Shown one piece after another: positions 8,347 through 17,845 of a DNA stretch of 64,000 bases. This DNA is from Marinomonas primoryensis (lineage in GTDB: Bacteria; Pseudomonadota; Gammaproteobacteria; Pseudomonadales; Marinomonadaceae). A program made the translations under genes and the position numbers. The first letter of the stretch is position 1; every line of letters starts with the position of its first letter. The notes beneath the pieces are model-generated. The model made no database searches, had not been told where the DNA came from, and was given only the letters and a program-made list of their open reading frames with translations. The stretch lies in assembly GCF_013372285.1 (NCBI RefSeq), contig NZ_CP054301.1, positions 606,001 to 670,000 of the forward strand. The letters run 5' to 3'.

Positions 8347-9399
8347 TTATACAGCCTCGGTAAGGCTAATAGAGCTGTAGTGTACTAAATTACGCCCTTT
8401 ATTCTTTGCTGAGTAGAGATTTTTATCGGCGACACGCAAAAACTCTCTGAAAGTTTGCCCTCTTTTAAGTTCTGCTATTCCAATGCTGACCGTGACTTTT
8501 ATGTTGTTTTGGTGAGTTCTGAAAATGTTGTTTTCAATGCGCTTACGAATTGACTCAGCAAATTCATACGCTTGCGTTGAAGTACTATTTTGAATAATAA
8601 GAAACTCTTCTCCGCCAATTCGATAAACATGATGGTTCTCTGTGTAGCTTTGAAGTAACTCGGCCATTTCCACCAGTACCGAATCACCGACTTCGTGTCC
8701 GAATTCATCATTGACGCTCTTAAAGTGGTCAATATCAATCATTAATAGTCTCGTTACTTCTGGTTCGTACTTTTCTTGAAAAGGGTCCATAGCCTCTTGA
8801 TTAAAATCATCAAAGAACAATTTCAAGGCATGGCGATTTTTGACGCCTGTTAACGGGTCTTCAAATGCCATTCTGTGTAATATTTGACTGCTTTTTGTGT
8901 ATTGTGTTTCATATAAATAACAGATGGCAAAAGACAGAAAATACGCGAGCGAAAAATTCAGTACGGATCGATGGGGAATATAACTTTCTATGTCCGACTT
9001 GATGAATAAAAAAGAGATAGCAGGAAGAGAGAGTAAAATGGTGTAAACAAGGCCTAACTTTGGTCCTGCTAATAAACAGTATAACGGCGGTAAAATAATG
9101 AGCCAATAAACGGAGCCTGCTCTTAAATCAGCAGAATAAAATACGTAAAAAATAGTGACCGTTAAAGAAGTAATTAACATATAGCCATGCCATTTTTTAA
9201 TCTTCCCTTGATGCGCTGAATAGAAAAAATACAGGTTCAATAGACCAAAAAACGCTTCTGTTAAGCCAATAGTAGTCTGCTTTAAAATGACAACATTCAG
9301 AAAACTGAAAAAAAGAATGATGACGCCCGTGCTTAGGCTAAGCCACTTATGTAAGGTGTGTCTCGTTTCTAATAATAAAGAGTCTGCTTGAATGCTCAT
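8347..9399 (-). CDS. Membrane diguanylate cyclase, GGDEF domain (paralog of the previous gene)
   Basis: A 350-residue protein with the same plan as its neighbour: about six N-terminal membrane segments (LHKWLSLSTGVIILF and onwards), then a GGDEF domain with DPLTGVKNRHALKLF, IDIDHFKSVNDEFGHEVGDSVL and intact GGEEF, ending LYSAKNKGRN. Both proteins share the N-terminal LHKWLS motif and the PHRSVLNFSLAY / [12 protein letters not shown] segment before the cyclase domain. This shows shared ancestry beyond the catalytic part. The expected product is cyclic di-GMP; the input signal is unknown. It is the first gene of the tandem pair. Confidence 0.88.
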   Translation of the reverse strand: MSIQADSLLLETRHTLHKWLSLSTGVIILFFSFLNVVILKQTTIGLTEAFFGLLNLYFFYSAHQGKIKKWHGYMLITSLTVTIFYVFYSADLRAGSVYWLIILPPLYCLLAGPKLGLVYTILLSLPAISFLFIKSDIESYIPHRSVLNFSLAYFLSFAICYLYETQYTKSSQILHRMAFEDPLTGVKNRHALKLFFDDFNQEAMDPFQEKYEPEVTRLLMIDIDHFKSVNDEFGHEVGDSVLVEMAELLQSYTENHHVYRIGGEEFLIIQNSTSTQAYEFAESIRKRIENNIFRTHQNNIKVTVSIGIAELKRGQTFREFLRVADKNLYSAKNKGRNLVHYSSISLTEAV

Positions 9400-9478
9400 T
9401 TATCCGCTTTCTACATATATAATAGTTAGTTATTTTTCAGAAATCATATTCTCTCTTAAAAATATAGGTGAGTTATAT

Positions 9479-9955
9479 TTATTTGAGTAACAATTTGTTA
9501 TCAATAGGGGTGAACGTGTCGGCAGAATTGATCAAAGACTGCGCCGTTAGGGCTTCTACACCATACACTTCAACCTTGGTTTGATATTTTTCTCTCAGTG
9601 TTCTAGCCAGTATGTCAAAGTCACCGTCGCCAGAAACCAATACGAGCACATCGCTGTCTTTACCATGTTCTATTCCATCGATCGCAATACCAACATCCCA
9701 ATCACCTTTTGCGGACCCATCGGATCGTTGAATAAACGGTTTTAATTTCACCTCAAAGCCGATAGCTCGAAGAATATTCTGAAATTGACGTTGTTTTTCA
9801 TCGCCTCTGTCTATGGCGTAAGCAATGGCTTTTATAACGTCTCGGCCTTGAGTAGCTTGTTGCCAAAACGTGTTGTAATCGAAAGAACGTCCAAAAGCCT
9901 GTCGGGTTGTGTAATAGACATTTTGAACATCGACTAAAATCGTTACATTGCTCAT
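9479..9955 (-). CDS. NYN-domain protein (LabA/DUF88-like, PIN-fold)
   Basis: A 158-residue protein of the LabA/DUF88 group of NYN domains, which have a PIN-like nuclease fold. Conserved acidic positions are visible: VDVQNVYY near the N-terminus, KGDWDVGIAIDG in the middle and LVSGDGDFDILARTLRE near residue 105. These correspond to the metal-binding Asp set. RNA cleavage is the expected activity for the fold, but members of this group are mostly uncharacterised. It is a single gene upstream of the tandem cyclases, on the same strand. Confidence 0.8.
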   Translation of the reverse strand: MSNVTILVDVQNVYYTTRQAFGRSFDYNTFWQQATQGRDVIKAIAYAIDRGDEKQRQFQNILRAIGFEVKLKPFIQRSDGSAKGDWDVGIAIDGIEHGKDSDVLVLVSGDGDFDILARTLREKYQTKVEVYGVEALTAQSLINSADTFTPIDNKLLLK

Positions 9956-10121
9956 GCTTTTCCTAGAGATAGTGTGAGGGGGAGAACACGTTACAAGTAT
10001 TTGTATTGAAAAGAAATCATAAAGCTAGGTGAGTGTAGGGAGATAAACGAAAAAGAATCCCCATAATGCATAGAGAGTCCGCTTCTGGCTGGATAATATA
10101 TTGAATAAGGAATCATTGAAT

Positions 10122-10499
10122 ATGTCAGGATTTGAACCCGAAAATCGCGTTAGGCCGCTAACACCAAGAGAAGAAAATGCCAAAAGCAACGTCGTGATTG
10201 CGTATGTTTTTATGCTGTTAGGAATATTCACCGGTGTTTTTTGGTTAATCGGTGCTATTTGGGCAATGGTAAAAGCAAATGAAGCCCGCGGAACACTGTT
10301 TGAAGATCACTACACCAACATTATTAGTACATTTTGGTGGGGAATCTTTTTGAGTGTGATTGGCGTGATACTAGCTTTCTTTTTCATTGGTTATATTTTG
10401 TTATTTGGTGTCTGGGTTTGGTCGATTTTTAGAATGGTAAAAGGCATTACCAAAGCCACGTCTAACCAGTCCTATCAGGTAATGTTTAACCCTTTTTAG
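10122..10499 (+). CDS. Small membrane protein, DUF4870-like
   Basis: A 125-residue protein with three hydrophobic segments (VVIAYVFMLLGIFTGVFWLI, then GIFLSVIGVILAFFFIGYI, then LFGVWVWSIFRMV) joined by short charged loops. The pattern of a reactive-looking IGAIWAMVKANEARGT loop and a W-rich last helix resembles DUF4870 proteins. The function is unknown. ATG 10122 is preferred, with AAGGAA at 10107-10112; a TTG at 10101 is also in frame. The gene converges on the next one, with a strong hairpin between. Confidence 0.6.
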   Translation: MSGFEPENRVRPLTPREENAKSNVVIAYVFMLLGIFTGVFWLIGAIWAMVKANEARGTLFEDHYTNIISTFWWGIFLSVIGVILAFFFIGYILLFGVWVWSIFRMVKGITKATSNQSYQVMFNPF

Positions 10500-10513
10500 G
10501 CAATCGTTTCTCA

Positions 10514-10550
10514 GTCAGCGCCGCTAAGTTTCCCACATAGCGGCGCTGAC
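10514..10550. terminator. Strong stem-loop between convergent genes, no U tract
   Basis: GTCAGCGCCGCTA (10514-10526) pairs perfectly over 13 bp with TAGCGGCGCTGAC (10538-10550). It lies between the 3' ends of two convergent genes and could stop transcription in both directions, although neither side has a clear T run. Confidence 0.55.
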
Positions 10551-10560
10551 AAAATGCCAG

Positions 10561-11484
10561 TTAGTTGTTGGTTATTGTCATATTACTGTCTTTGTATAGC
10601 CTTTCCTCGCGTGTTGATAAAGCCAGTTCTTTTACACTTATTGGTGAAGAAGGTGACAAAGACAATGTCAATGTTTCCGGTTTACTTAAGAAAGCCCAAA
10701 TGGCACTAGCAATCTGCTTGGCTTCTTTTGAATCTGCGGCGGCGAGCCCTAACGCTTGGCTTCTAAATGCAAGAAGGTCTAGCTGTGCCTGTTTAGACTC
10801 TTGTCCGATAGCAGGCTGAGGAAACAGGTGATTGATTAATCCAGACTCTGTGTATACCACGTCTAAAGAGCGAAGTTTAATGGCCTCACCATACATAATG
10901 AGAATGGCTTCAGGTTGCCCTAGGGCAAACGACGCGATGATGTCTGAGCGCAGCTCTGGCATGTTAATGGTTTGATCTAATAGATTGATATTGGACGACA
11001 ATGATATTTCCCCGACGTCTTTGATATCCAATTTGAATTGTGACAATACTTTCTCGCCTTCAGCCTTTGAAGAAAAAGACCCTTTGCCTAACAGTGTTTC
11101 AATGCCTGCGGCACGCATCCACTGTCTCATATCACGAGAAACGCTGTCGATTGGGCTTCTTTGAATCCAGAAATCCACGTCTAAATCCGGGTATTTAATC
11201 GGATATTGGTTGAGCGAAATCCGTGCGAATCGCAACCAAGGCGCGCTGTCTGCCCCAAAACGAACATTCTCAAGCGAAGGTGTTAACGTGAACGGATCAA
11301 AGTGAATACTTTCATAATGAACAAAAGAAGTTAACCCCGAGTGCTCTAGCTGTTCTTGTATTTTGTGTTCGGCGTATTGTGCGCCATAACGTTGAACCAA
11401 GTAGAGAGCGAATATAGCCAAGCAAGAAAGTAAAATCAAAGCGGTTAAAGCCTTGGCGAGCTTCGTGGTGATGTTAAGGTTCAA
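10561..11484 (-). CDS. Hypothetical membrane-anchored periplasmic protein
   Basis: A 307-residue protein of unrecognised family. One N-terminal hydrophobic segment (ALTALILLSCLAIFALYLV, about residues 12-30) is preceded by Lys residues and probably acts as an uncleaved anchor. The rest is mostly beta-like and periplasmic, with a repeated pattern FDPFTLTPSLENVRFG and LRFARISLNQY. This recalls AsmA- or DUF945-like proteins, but the match is too weak to name. The gene is alone and is divergent from the exported amidohydrolase gene. Confidence 0.6.
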   Translation of the reverse strand: MNLNITTKLAKALTALILLSCLAIFALYLVQRYGAQYAEHKIQEQLEHSGLTSFVHYESIHFDPFTLTPSLENVRFGADSAPWLRFARISLNQYPIKYPDLDVDFWIQRSPIDSVSRDMRQWMRAAGIETLLGKGSFSSKAEGEKVLSQFKLDIKDVGEISLSSNINLLDQTINMPELRSDIIASFALGQPEAILIMYGEAIKLRSLDVVYTESGLINHLFPQPAIGQESKQAQLDLLAFRSQALGLAAADSKEAKQIASAIWAFLSKPETLTLSLSPSSPISVKELALSTREERLYKDSNMTITNN

Positions 11485-11608
11485 GTTTATAGTCCTACGT
11501 TTTCAAACATGTCTTCGTGTTGGAATAAAACATGCAGGTATAATTAAGTGACGTTACTGTCGTTGAAGAGCGACTGATTAAGAACATTATCTAATAAAGG
11601 ACAATCGA

Positions 11609-13015
11609 ATGCAGTTTAAAAAAAGTGTCTTACTGGCAATATTAGCGACGACATCTTTATCTACACCATCATGGGGTAAAGACTTTGTCGACTTACTGAT
11701 AAAAGACGCCACGCTGTTAACCATGGATAAGAACAAAACCGTTTTCCATCATGGTGTGATTGCCATAAAAGGTAACAAGATTGTTGCTCTTGGTAATGGC
11801 GCATTAGCGGCGCAATTTAATGCGAAAAAAGTGTTAGACGTTGATGGTGACATCGTGATGCCCGGTTTAATCAATACGCATACGCATGTGTCCATGACGC
11901 TTCTGCGATCACTAGCCGACGATGTGCCGGATCGTTTGCATCGTTATATTTTTCCTTTAGAGAGCCAGCTGGTGTCCCGTGATATGGTGCGTATCGGCGC
12001 TAATTTGGGTAATGTTGAGATGATTCATGGCGGTGTTACCACGTACGCGGATATGTATTATTTTGAGGACGAAGTTGCCAAAACAGTCGATGAAATTGGC
12101 ATGCGCGCGGTGCTTGGTGAAACCGTTATAAAGTTTCCTGTTGCTGACGCTAAAAATGCCGAAGAAGGCATTAATTACGCGCTAAAATTTATTGAAGAGT
12201 ATAAAGACCATCCTCGTATCACGCCAGCGTTTGCACCTCATGCGCCTTATACCAATACAACTGAAGTGTTGCAGCGTATATCTGACTTGTCGAAAGAGAA
12301 AAATGTGCCGGTATTGATCCATTTAGCTGAATCTCACACCGAGCAAGAAAAGATCGCTAAGCGTGCAGATGGCAAAAGTCCTGTACAATATATGCATGAT
12401 ATTGGCGCATTGAATAATCATCTCGTTGGCGCTCACATGATTTTGGTGGACGACCATGATATTGAATTGGTTAAAGAAAGCGGCATGGGGGTTGCTCATA
12501 ATATGAGTGCGAACATTAAATCTGCAAAGGGCGTGTCTCCAGCCTTAAAAATGTACGACAAAGGTGTGCGTATTGGCTTGGGCACCGATGGCCCAATGTC
12601 AGGAAATAACTTAAGCACCATTGCTGAATTTGGTCAGGTTGCCAAAGTGCATAAGTTAGTGAATCAAGACCGAGCGGCGATGCCACCAATCAAAGTCATT
12701 GATATGGCGACCATGGGTGCGGCAAGGGCGTTACACATGGAAGATCGTATTGGTTCGTTGGAAGTGGGTAAGTTGGCCGACATTATTGTTATTGATACTA
12801 AAGCGCCGCACATGGTGCCCATGTACAATCCGTATTCCGCGCTTGTTTATTCGGCATACCCTACCGATGTTAGACACAGTATCGTAGACGGTAAAGTGCT
12901 AATGGAAGACAAAAAAATACTCACCGTGGATGAAGCTGCGATTCTAAAAGAAGCAGTAGAGTACACTCAGACCGTGCGTGATACCGTCATTGCGAACGGT
13001 GAACAAGTCCTTTAA
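11609..13015 (+). CDS. Exported amidohydrolase, MTA/SAH deaminase-like
   Basis: A 468-residue member of the metal-dependent amidohydrolase superfamily, close in pattern to 5-methylthioadenosine/S-adenosylhomocysteine deaminases. Metal-site motifs are NTHTHVSMTLLRSLADD near residue 90, FAPHAPYT near 207, HLAESHTE near 237, and GLGTDGPMSGNN near 325. Unlike the usual cytoplasmic members, it begins with a Sec signal peptide (KKSVLLAILATTSLSTPSWG), so it should act in the periplasm. The natural substrate is uncertain; deamination of a nucleoside or another exocyclic amine is the safest guess. It is a single-gene unit with its own promoter region. Confidence 0.8.
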   Translation: MQFKKSVLLAILATTSLSTPSWGKDFVDLLIKDATLLTMDKNKTVFHHGVIAIKGNKIVALGNGALAAQFNAKKVLDVDGDIVMPGLINTHTHVSMTLLRSLADDVPDRLHRYIFPLESQLVSRDMVRIGANLGNVEMIHGGVTTYADMYYFEDEVAKTVDEIGMRAVLGETVIKFPVADAKNAEEGINYALKFIEEYKDHPRITPAFAPHAPYTNTTEVLQRISDLSKEKNVPVLIHLAESHTEQEKIAKRADGKSPVQYMHDIGALNNHLVGAHMILVDDHDIELVKESGMGVAHNMSANIKSAKGVSPALKMYDKGVRIGLGTDGPMSGNNLSTIAEFGQVAKVHKLVNQDRAAMPPIKVIDMATMGAARALHMEDRIGSLEVGKLADIIVIDTKAPHMVPMYNPYSALVYSAYPTDVRHSIVDGKVLMEDKKILTVDEAAILKEAVEYTQTVRDTVIANGEQVL

Positions 13016-13229
13016 TTCACTCTTTTTTGATTATTATTGTTATTAAAGTCTCTTTCTACGACTTACGTCGAGAGAGGCTTCTCGCCTTCGTTACTATTTT
13101 CTTTGTATCTCTTGGTGATTCTTTTGATTTATCTGTAATGGTACGCAGAGGTCTTCGTAAAAAATGCGTACTATAGATACCATTTACTAATTATTCCATT
13201 TTATTCACAAGGAGTGAGTTATCTCATCT

Positions 13230-14573
13230 TTGATTCCCTCACAAGAGGATTTATGGTTTCTGCCCTTAGGCGGTACCAGCGAGATCGGCATGAACATGAA
13301 TCTTTATGGTCATGACGGTCAATGGTTAATGGTCGATTGTGGCGTGTCTTTTAATGAACCGTTAACGCCGGATGACCTTCGTACTTCCGAAATAGTGTGC
13401 GCCGATCCTAGCTTTATTAGCGAGCAGAAGGAGCGTCTCGCAGGCATCGTTATTACTCATGCTCATGAAGATCATGTGGGCGCATTGCCTTTTTTATGGC
13501 GCCGTTTTAAATGTCCTGTGTATACCACGGCGTTTACTGCCGAAGTGCTGCGTCGAAAATTGCTGCAAGTGGGTTTGGCCGACGACGTTCCTGTGATTGT
13601 AGTGAATGAAAACGAAACCAAAAAAATTGGTGTGTTTAATGTGAAATGGTTGGCGCTCACGCATTCTGTGCCAGAGCCTTTCGCGATGACCATCGACACG
13701 CCGGCAGGGCGTATTTTTCATACGGGAGATTGGAAAATTGATAACCAGCCGATTATTGGAGACGGTTTTTCATCTGCGACGTTTAAAGCCCTAGCCAAAG
13801 AAAATATTTTAGCGATGGTTTGTGATTCAACCAACGCGTTGAAAAGCGGTTACTCCGAATCCGAAAGTGATTGTTATCGCGGCTTATTGCAAACCATCGA
13901 AACAGAAAAGAATCGTGTTGTGGTGGGGTGCTTTAGCAGTAATGTGGCGCGTTTAGTGGGATTGGGTCGAATCGCCAAAGAAACGGGGCGTTACCTCGCG
14001 TTAATTGGTCGATCGCTAACGAACATGGTCAGCGCCGCCAGAGTAACAGGTCATTGGCCTGACGATTTGCCTATTATCGATGCGGCGCATCTTGGGTATT
14101 TACCAAGAGAAGAAGTGCTGGTCGTCGTCACCGGAAGTCAAGGCGAATCAAGAGCGACGTTAAACCGTTTGGCCGCAGACAATTGTTTTGATTTGAGTCT
14201 TGAAGCAGACGATTTAGTGATTTTCAGCGCCATGCGTATTCCGGGCAACGAACCAGCGATAGACTGCTTAGCCGAACAATTCAAGGGTCGAAAAATACGC
14301 ACCTTACAGGCTCATGAAACCGACGTAACGATTCATGTGAGTGGTCATCCTTGCCAAGAGGAATTGAAACAGCTTTATACTTGGGTTCAGCCGCAACTGG
14401 CCATTCCCTGTCATGGCGAACCGAAGCATTTGGACGCGAACGCAGAGGTGGCAAAACGCAGTCATGTACCTCAACAATTGATTGGCCGAAATGGGGATTT
14501 GTACCAACTGGCTCCAAGCGTGAAAGTACAGCGTCAACAGGTGAAAGTCGGCCGTATTGCGCTGTTAAGATAA
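13230..14573 (+). CDS. RNase J-like metallo-beta-lactamase nuclease
   Basis: A 447-residue protein of the beta-CASP metallo-beta-lactamase group, expected to act as exo- or endoribonuclease in the cytoplasm. Motif I-II is visible as THAHEDHVGALPFLW near residue 80. HTGDWKID near residue 168 is the metal site, and CDSTNA lies in the beta-CASP start. HVSGHP near residue 370 and IPCHGEPKHL close to the C-terminus complete the site. It is shorter than the usual RNase J of about 550 residues, lacking much of the C-terminal domain. An AAGGAG at 13209-13214 is well spaced for an ATC at 13221 rather than for TTG 13230, so the true start may be a rare codon. Confidence 0.82.
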   Translation: MIPSQEDLWFLPLGGTSEIGMNMNLYGHDGQWLMVDCGVSFNEPLTPDDLRTSEIVCADPSFISEQKERLAGIVITHAHEDHVGALPFLWRRFKCPVYTTAFTAEVLRRKLLQVGLADDVPVIVVNENETKKIGVFNVKWLALTHSVPEPFAMTIDTPAGRIFHTGDWKIDNQPIIGDGFSSATFKALAKENILAMVCDSTNALKSGYSESESDCYRGLLQTIETEKNRVVVGCFSSNVARLVGLGRIAKETGRYLALIGRSLTNMVSAARVTGHWPDDLPIIDAAHLGYLPREEVLVVVTGSQGESRATLNRLAADNCFDLSLEADDLVIFSAMRIPGNEPAIDCLAEQFKGRKIRTLQAHETDVTIHVSGHPCQEELKQLYTWVQPQLAIPCHGEPKHLDANAEVAKRSHVPQQLIGRNGDLYQLAPSVKVQRQQVKVGRIALLR

Positions 14574-14574
14574 G

Positions 14575-15624
14575 TTAAACAGACGCGTCAAACAGCGGTG
14601 AAAATACGCTCTTGGCGGGTTTTCCGGGGATTTCTTTCGCGAGTCTTGGTACTAAATAGCCAGGTAGCTCGGCAGCCACCTTGCCCATTAATCGCTGGGC
14701 GTCTTCAATGGAGATATCAAAATGCGCCGCGCCTTCGACGGGGTCCAAAGTGAACATGTAGTAAGGCAAAATTCCCGCATCAAATACGGCTTCACTCAAG
14801 TTTACTTGGGCGTCGACCGTGTCGTTTATCCCTTTTAATAACACGCCCTGATTTAACAGAGTGACGCCGGCTTGCTTTAATTTGAACGCAGCTTGAGCGA
14901 GTTCGTTGTCCATTTCATTGGCGTGGTTAATGTGCCACACCATAATAATGTCGAGACGACTTTTGTTTATCCATGTCAGCATGTCATCGCAAACTCGAGC
15001 TGGAATCACCACGGGTAATCGTGAATGAATGCGCAGGCGTTTTATTTGAGGCAAGGCTTCGAGTAGACGAATTTTATCCGCGAGCAGGGCGTCTTTCATC
15101 ATCAATGGGTCGCCGCCGCTTAGAATAACCTCGTTCACTTCAGGATGTTTTTCTAGGTATTCAATCACAGATTGCCACTCAGCTTGCGCTAATTGGTTAT
15201 CACCATAAGGAAAATGCCGACGGAAGCAATAACGACAATTTACCGCGCAAGTGCCTGTGGTGATAACCAATAAGCGACGTTTGTATTTATGCACGATGGC
15301 TTTTTGTGGGTTGTGATCAGCTTCTTCTAACGGGTCTTTTGTGTAGCCGATGACCTTTTGCATCTCGGCAGCGCTGGGCAAAATTTGCAACAGCAGCGGA
15401 TCATTCGGATTGCCATATTCAATACGAGATAAATAAGGTCGAGGCACCAATAATTTGAAGCTTTGGTGTGCCTCAATGCCTTGTTGAGACAGTTTTTCAG
15501 ATAAACCAAGGTGCTTAACCAGTTCCGGCAAGGACGTTAGGGCCTGTGACAGGTGCTGCGACCAGCTTATATTGTTCTTTGTTTGAATCGGTATCACGTC
15601 AAATATCTGCAAAATTATGTTCAT
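14575..15624 (-). CDS. epmB: EF-P beta-lysylation protein EpmB (radical SAM lysine 2,3-aminomutase)
   Basis: A 349-residue radical-SAM enzyme that turns (S)-alpha-lysine into (R)-beta-lysine for modification of elongation factor P. The iron-sulfur motif CAVNCRYCFRRHF (CxxxCxxC) lies near residue 123, followed by VILSGGDPLMMKD. The substrate- and PLP-site segments LRIHSRLPVVIP and YYMFTLDPVEGA follow, with a conserved Lys late in the chain. The length fits EpmB (about 340). It is divergent from efp across about 120 bases, and epmA lies 17.5 kb away, so the pathway is complete apart from the hydroxylase EpmC. Confidence 0.95.
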   Translation of the reverse strand: MNIILQIFDVIPIQTKNNISWSQHLSQALTSLPELVKHLGLSEKLSQQGIEAHQSFKLLVPRPYLSRIEYGNPNDPLLLQILPSAAEMQKVIGYTKDPLEEADHNPQKAIVHKYKRRLLVITTGTCAVNCRYCFRRHFPYGDNQLAQAEWQSVIEYLEKHPEVNEVILSGGDPLMMKDALLADKIRLLEALPQIKRLRIHSRLPVVIPARVCDDMLTWINKSRLDIIMVWHINHANEMDNELAQAAFKLKQAGVTLLNQGVLLKGINDTVDAQVNLSEAVFDAGILPYYMFTLDPVEGAAHFDISIEDAQRLMGKVAAELPGYLVPRLAKEIPGKPAKSVFSPLFDASV

Positions 15625-15745
15625 TTAGGTTATGATTGCGCCAACTTATTCTAGGCCGATTAGGCCTGTGGCTCTTGAATAGATCTTAGGGCTGACATGA
15701 TACGTCAGTCAGAGCCTTTTCTCTAAAAATATACTGTGAGGATGT

Positions 15746-16321
15746 ATGGCTAATATTACTACCAGCGATATGCGCGGCGGCACTAAAGTCATGGTTGATG
15801 GCGAACCATGTGCGGTACTGGACAATGAACACGTTAAACCGGGTAAAGGCCAAGCCTTTAACCGTCTAAAGCTTCGTAACCTTCGTTCTGGTCGAGTTTG
15901 GGAGCGTACGTTTAGATCAGGCGAAAGTCTAGAAGCAGCTGATGTAATGGACACCGACATGGAATACTTGTACACCGACGGTGAGTTCTGGCATTTCATG
16001 GCGATTGATGGTTCTTTCGAACAACACGCGGCCGATGAAAATGCAGTTTCAGACACAAAAAAATGGCTGAAAGAGCAAGAAAAATACGTCATTACTTTAT
16101 ACAACGGCGCACCATTGGCCGTAACGCCGCCTAACTTCATCGAACTTGAAGTAAAAGACACCGACCCAGGTGTGAAAGGTGATACCGCTAACGGCGGTTC
16201 TAAGCCGGCTTATTTGGTTACTGGTGCAATGGTTCGTGTTCCATTGTTCATCAATATTGGTGAAATCCTACGTGTTGACACACGGACAGGCGAATACGTT
16301 TCTCGCGCAACGGGCAAGTAA
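15746..16321 (+). CDS. efp: Elongation factor P
   Basis: A 191-residue translation factor that relieves ribosome stalling at proline runs. The N-terminal KOW-like domain carries the loop [10 protein letters not shown], with the modified lysine at position 34. Two OB-fold domains follow and the protein ends [11 protein letters not shown]. The Shine-Dalgarno GAGG at 15738-15741 fixes the start at 15746. The Lys34 loop matches the EpmA/EpmB type (PGKGQ) rather than the arginine-rhamnosylated type, in agreement with both modifying enzymes being encoded in this window. Confidence 0.97.
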   Translation: MANITTSDMRGGTKVMVDGEPCAVLDNEHVKPGKGQAFNRLKLRNLRSGRVWERTFRSGESLEAADVMDTDMEYLYTDGEFWHFMAIDGSFEQHAADENAVSDTKKWLKEQEKYVITLYNGAPLAVTPPNFIELEVKDTDPGVKGDTANGGSKPAYLVTGAMVRVPLFINIGEILRVDTRTGEYVSRATGK

Positions 16322-16350
16322 TCTCTTACTGGTTCTAGCAAACGAACAGT

Positions 16351-16387
16351 AAAAAACCCTCGATAGGATAACAATCGAGGGTTTTTT
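16351..16387. terminator. Bidirectional terminator between efp and uxaC
   Basis: AAAAACCCTCGAT and ATCGAGGGTTTTT form a 13-bp inverted repeat around a short loop, with A and T tracts on both sides. It can end efp from the left and the hexuronate operon from the right. Confidence 0.85.
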
Positions 16388-16423
16388 GTGCTTCGTACTT
16401 TTATTCAATGGGCTTATTTTTGG

Positions 16424-17836
16424 TTATTTACCCGTTAGAAAATAGCGTTTTGCATTATAAAAACAAATATCTTTGACCATTGGTACGAGTAATTTATCGT
16501 CGTTAGGTATTTCACCTCGCTCTACCCATTCACCAAGCATGTTGCATAAAATCCGTCTGAAATACTCATGTCGAGTAAAAGAAAGGAAGCTGCGAGAATC
16601 GGTCAGCATACCAATAAATTGACTGAGCAAACCCAGCTGAGAGAGCTGTTGTAGTTGTCGTTCCATGCCATCTTTTTGATCGTTAAACCACCAACCAGAG
16701 CCGAATTGGATTTTCCCAGCAATACCACCACCTTGAAAATTCCCCGCCATGGTCGCCAGCATTTCATTGTCTCTTGGGTTCAAGCAATACAATACCGTTT
16801 TGGGTAATTCATTGGTGATATCCATTGCATCTAACAAGGCGGACAATTCCTTTGCGTAGCTAGTATCTGCCATAGAATCAAAGCCTGTATTGGCGCCAAT
16901 GGCCGCGAGCATACGGCTATTATTGTCCCTTAAAGCCCCTAGGTGTAGTTGCATTACCCAACCTAGTCGAGAGTATTGTTGCCCTAACCAAACTAAAACA
17001 GCCGTGCCAAACTGAGCGATTTGCTGCTCTGTTAAAGGTTCCTGCTTTATTGCTAGGCGTAAGATTTCATCCAGCTTGGTTAGCGTGGGAACTTCAGCAT
17101 AACGCAGGATCTCAATACCGTGGTCTGCCGTACAGCAACTATGTTGGTTAAAGTGATCTAGGCGCAAGGTTAATGCGGCGAGTAAATCCTCAAAGCAAGC
17201 TATATCAATGTTGGTGACATTACCCAGCACTTGCATGTACTCACAGAAGCCTTCGTTTTCTATTTTAAAAGCTCGATCAGGTCGCCAACTTGGCAACACG
17301 GACACAGAAAAGCTGTCATCCTTTGCAATCATGGCGTGATGTTCTAGAGAGTCTATGGGATCGTCGGTGGTGCCCACCATATGTACATTCATCTGTTGTA
17401 AAATGCCACGACTGGAAAATTCCGGCAGAGCCAATTTTTCATTGCATTGAGACCAGATCGTCTCTGCGGTTTCCGGGCTCAGTTGAATGTCATTAATACC
17501 AAAGGGGCGACGTAACTCGAGATGTGTCCAATGATACAGTGGGTTTCCCAGACATTTTGGTACGGTTTGCGCCCACGCCTGAAACTTTTCATAATCTGAC
17601 TTAATCCCCGTAATGTATGACTCATCGATTCCGGCGGCGCGCATTCCCCTCCATTTGTAATGGTCACCGTGCAACCAAGCCTCTGCTAGGTTGTTAAATT
17701 GTCGATCTTCGGCTATCTCTTTGGCATTTAAATGGCTGTGATAATCAAAAATCGGTAAGTCTTTTGCGTAATCATGGTACAACCGACAAGCGGTTGCATT
17801 CGTCAATAAGAAGTCATCACCCATAAACTCTTTCAT
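16424..17836 (-). CDS. uxaC: Uronate isomerase (glucuronate isomerase)
   Basis: A 470-residue protein, exactly the usual UxaC length. It interconverts D-glucuronate and D-fructuronate (and galacturonate and tagaturonate) in the cytoplasm. Visible motifs are [17 protein letters not shown] near the N-terminus with the metal His pair, then [38 protein letters not shown], and [20 protein letters not shown] close to the C-terminus. It is the last gene of the hexuronate operon, 9 bases after uxuB. No galacturonate branch genes (uxaA, uxaB) are present, so glucuronate is the likely substrate. Confidence 0.95.
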   Translation of the reverse strand: MKEFMGDDFLLTNATACRLYHDYAKDLPIFDYHSHLNAKEIAEDRQFNNLAEAWLHGDHYKWRGMRAAGIDESYITGIKSDYEKFQAWAQTVPKCLGNPLYHWTHLELRRPFGINDIQLSPETAETIWSQCNEKLALPEFSSRGILQQMNVHMVGTTDDPIDSLEHHAMIAKDDSFSVSVLPSWRPDRAFKIENEGFCEYMQVLGNVTNIDIACFEDLLAALTLRLDHFNQHSCCTADHGIEILRYAEVPTLTKLDEILRLAIKQEPLTEQQIAQFGTAVLVWLGQQYSRLGWVMQLHLGALRDNNSRMLAAIGANTGFDSMADTSYAKELSALLDAMDITNELPKTVLYCLNPRDNEMLATMAGNFQGGGIAGKIQFGSGWWFNDQKDGMERQLQQLSQLGLLSQFIGMLTDSRSFLSFTRHEYFRRILCNMLGEWVERGEIPNDDKLLVPMVKDICFYNAKRYFLTGK

Positions 17837-17845
17837 ATCAGCTCC

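Noticed and set aside
10514..10550. Considering the 13-bp stem a REP-like mobile repeat
   Set aside because: Only one copy was noticed in this window and its position between convergent 3' ends fits a terminator.
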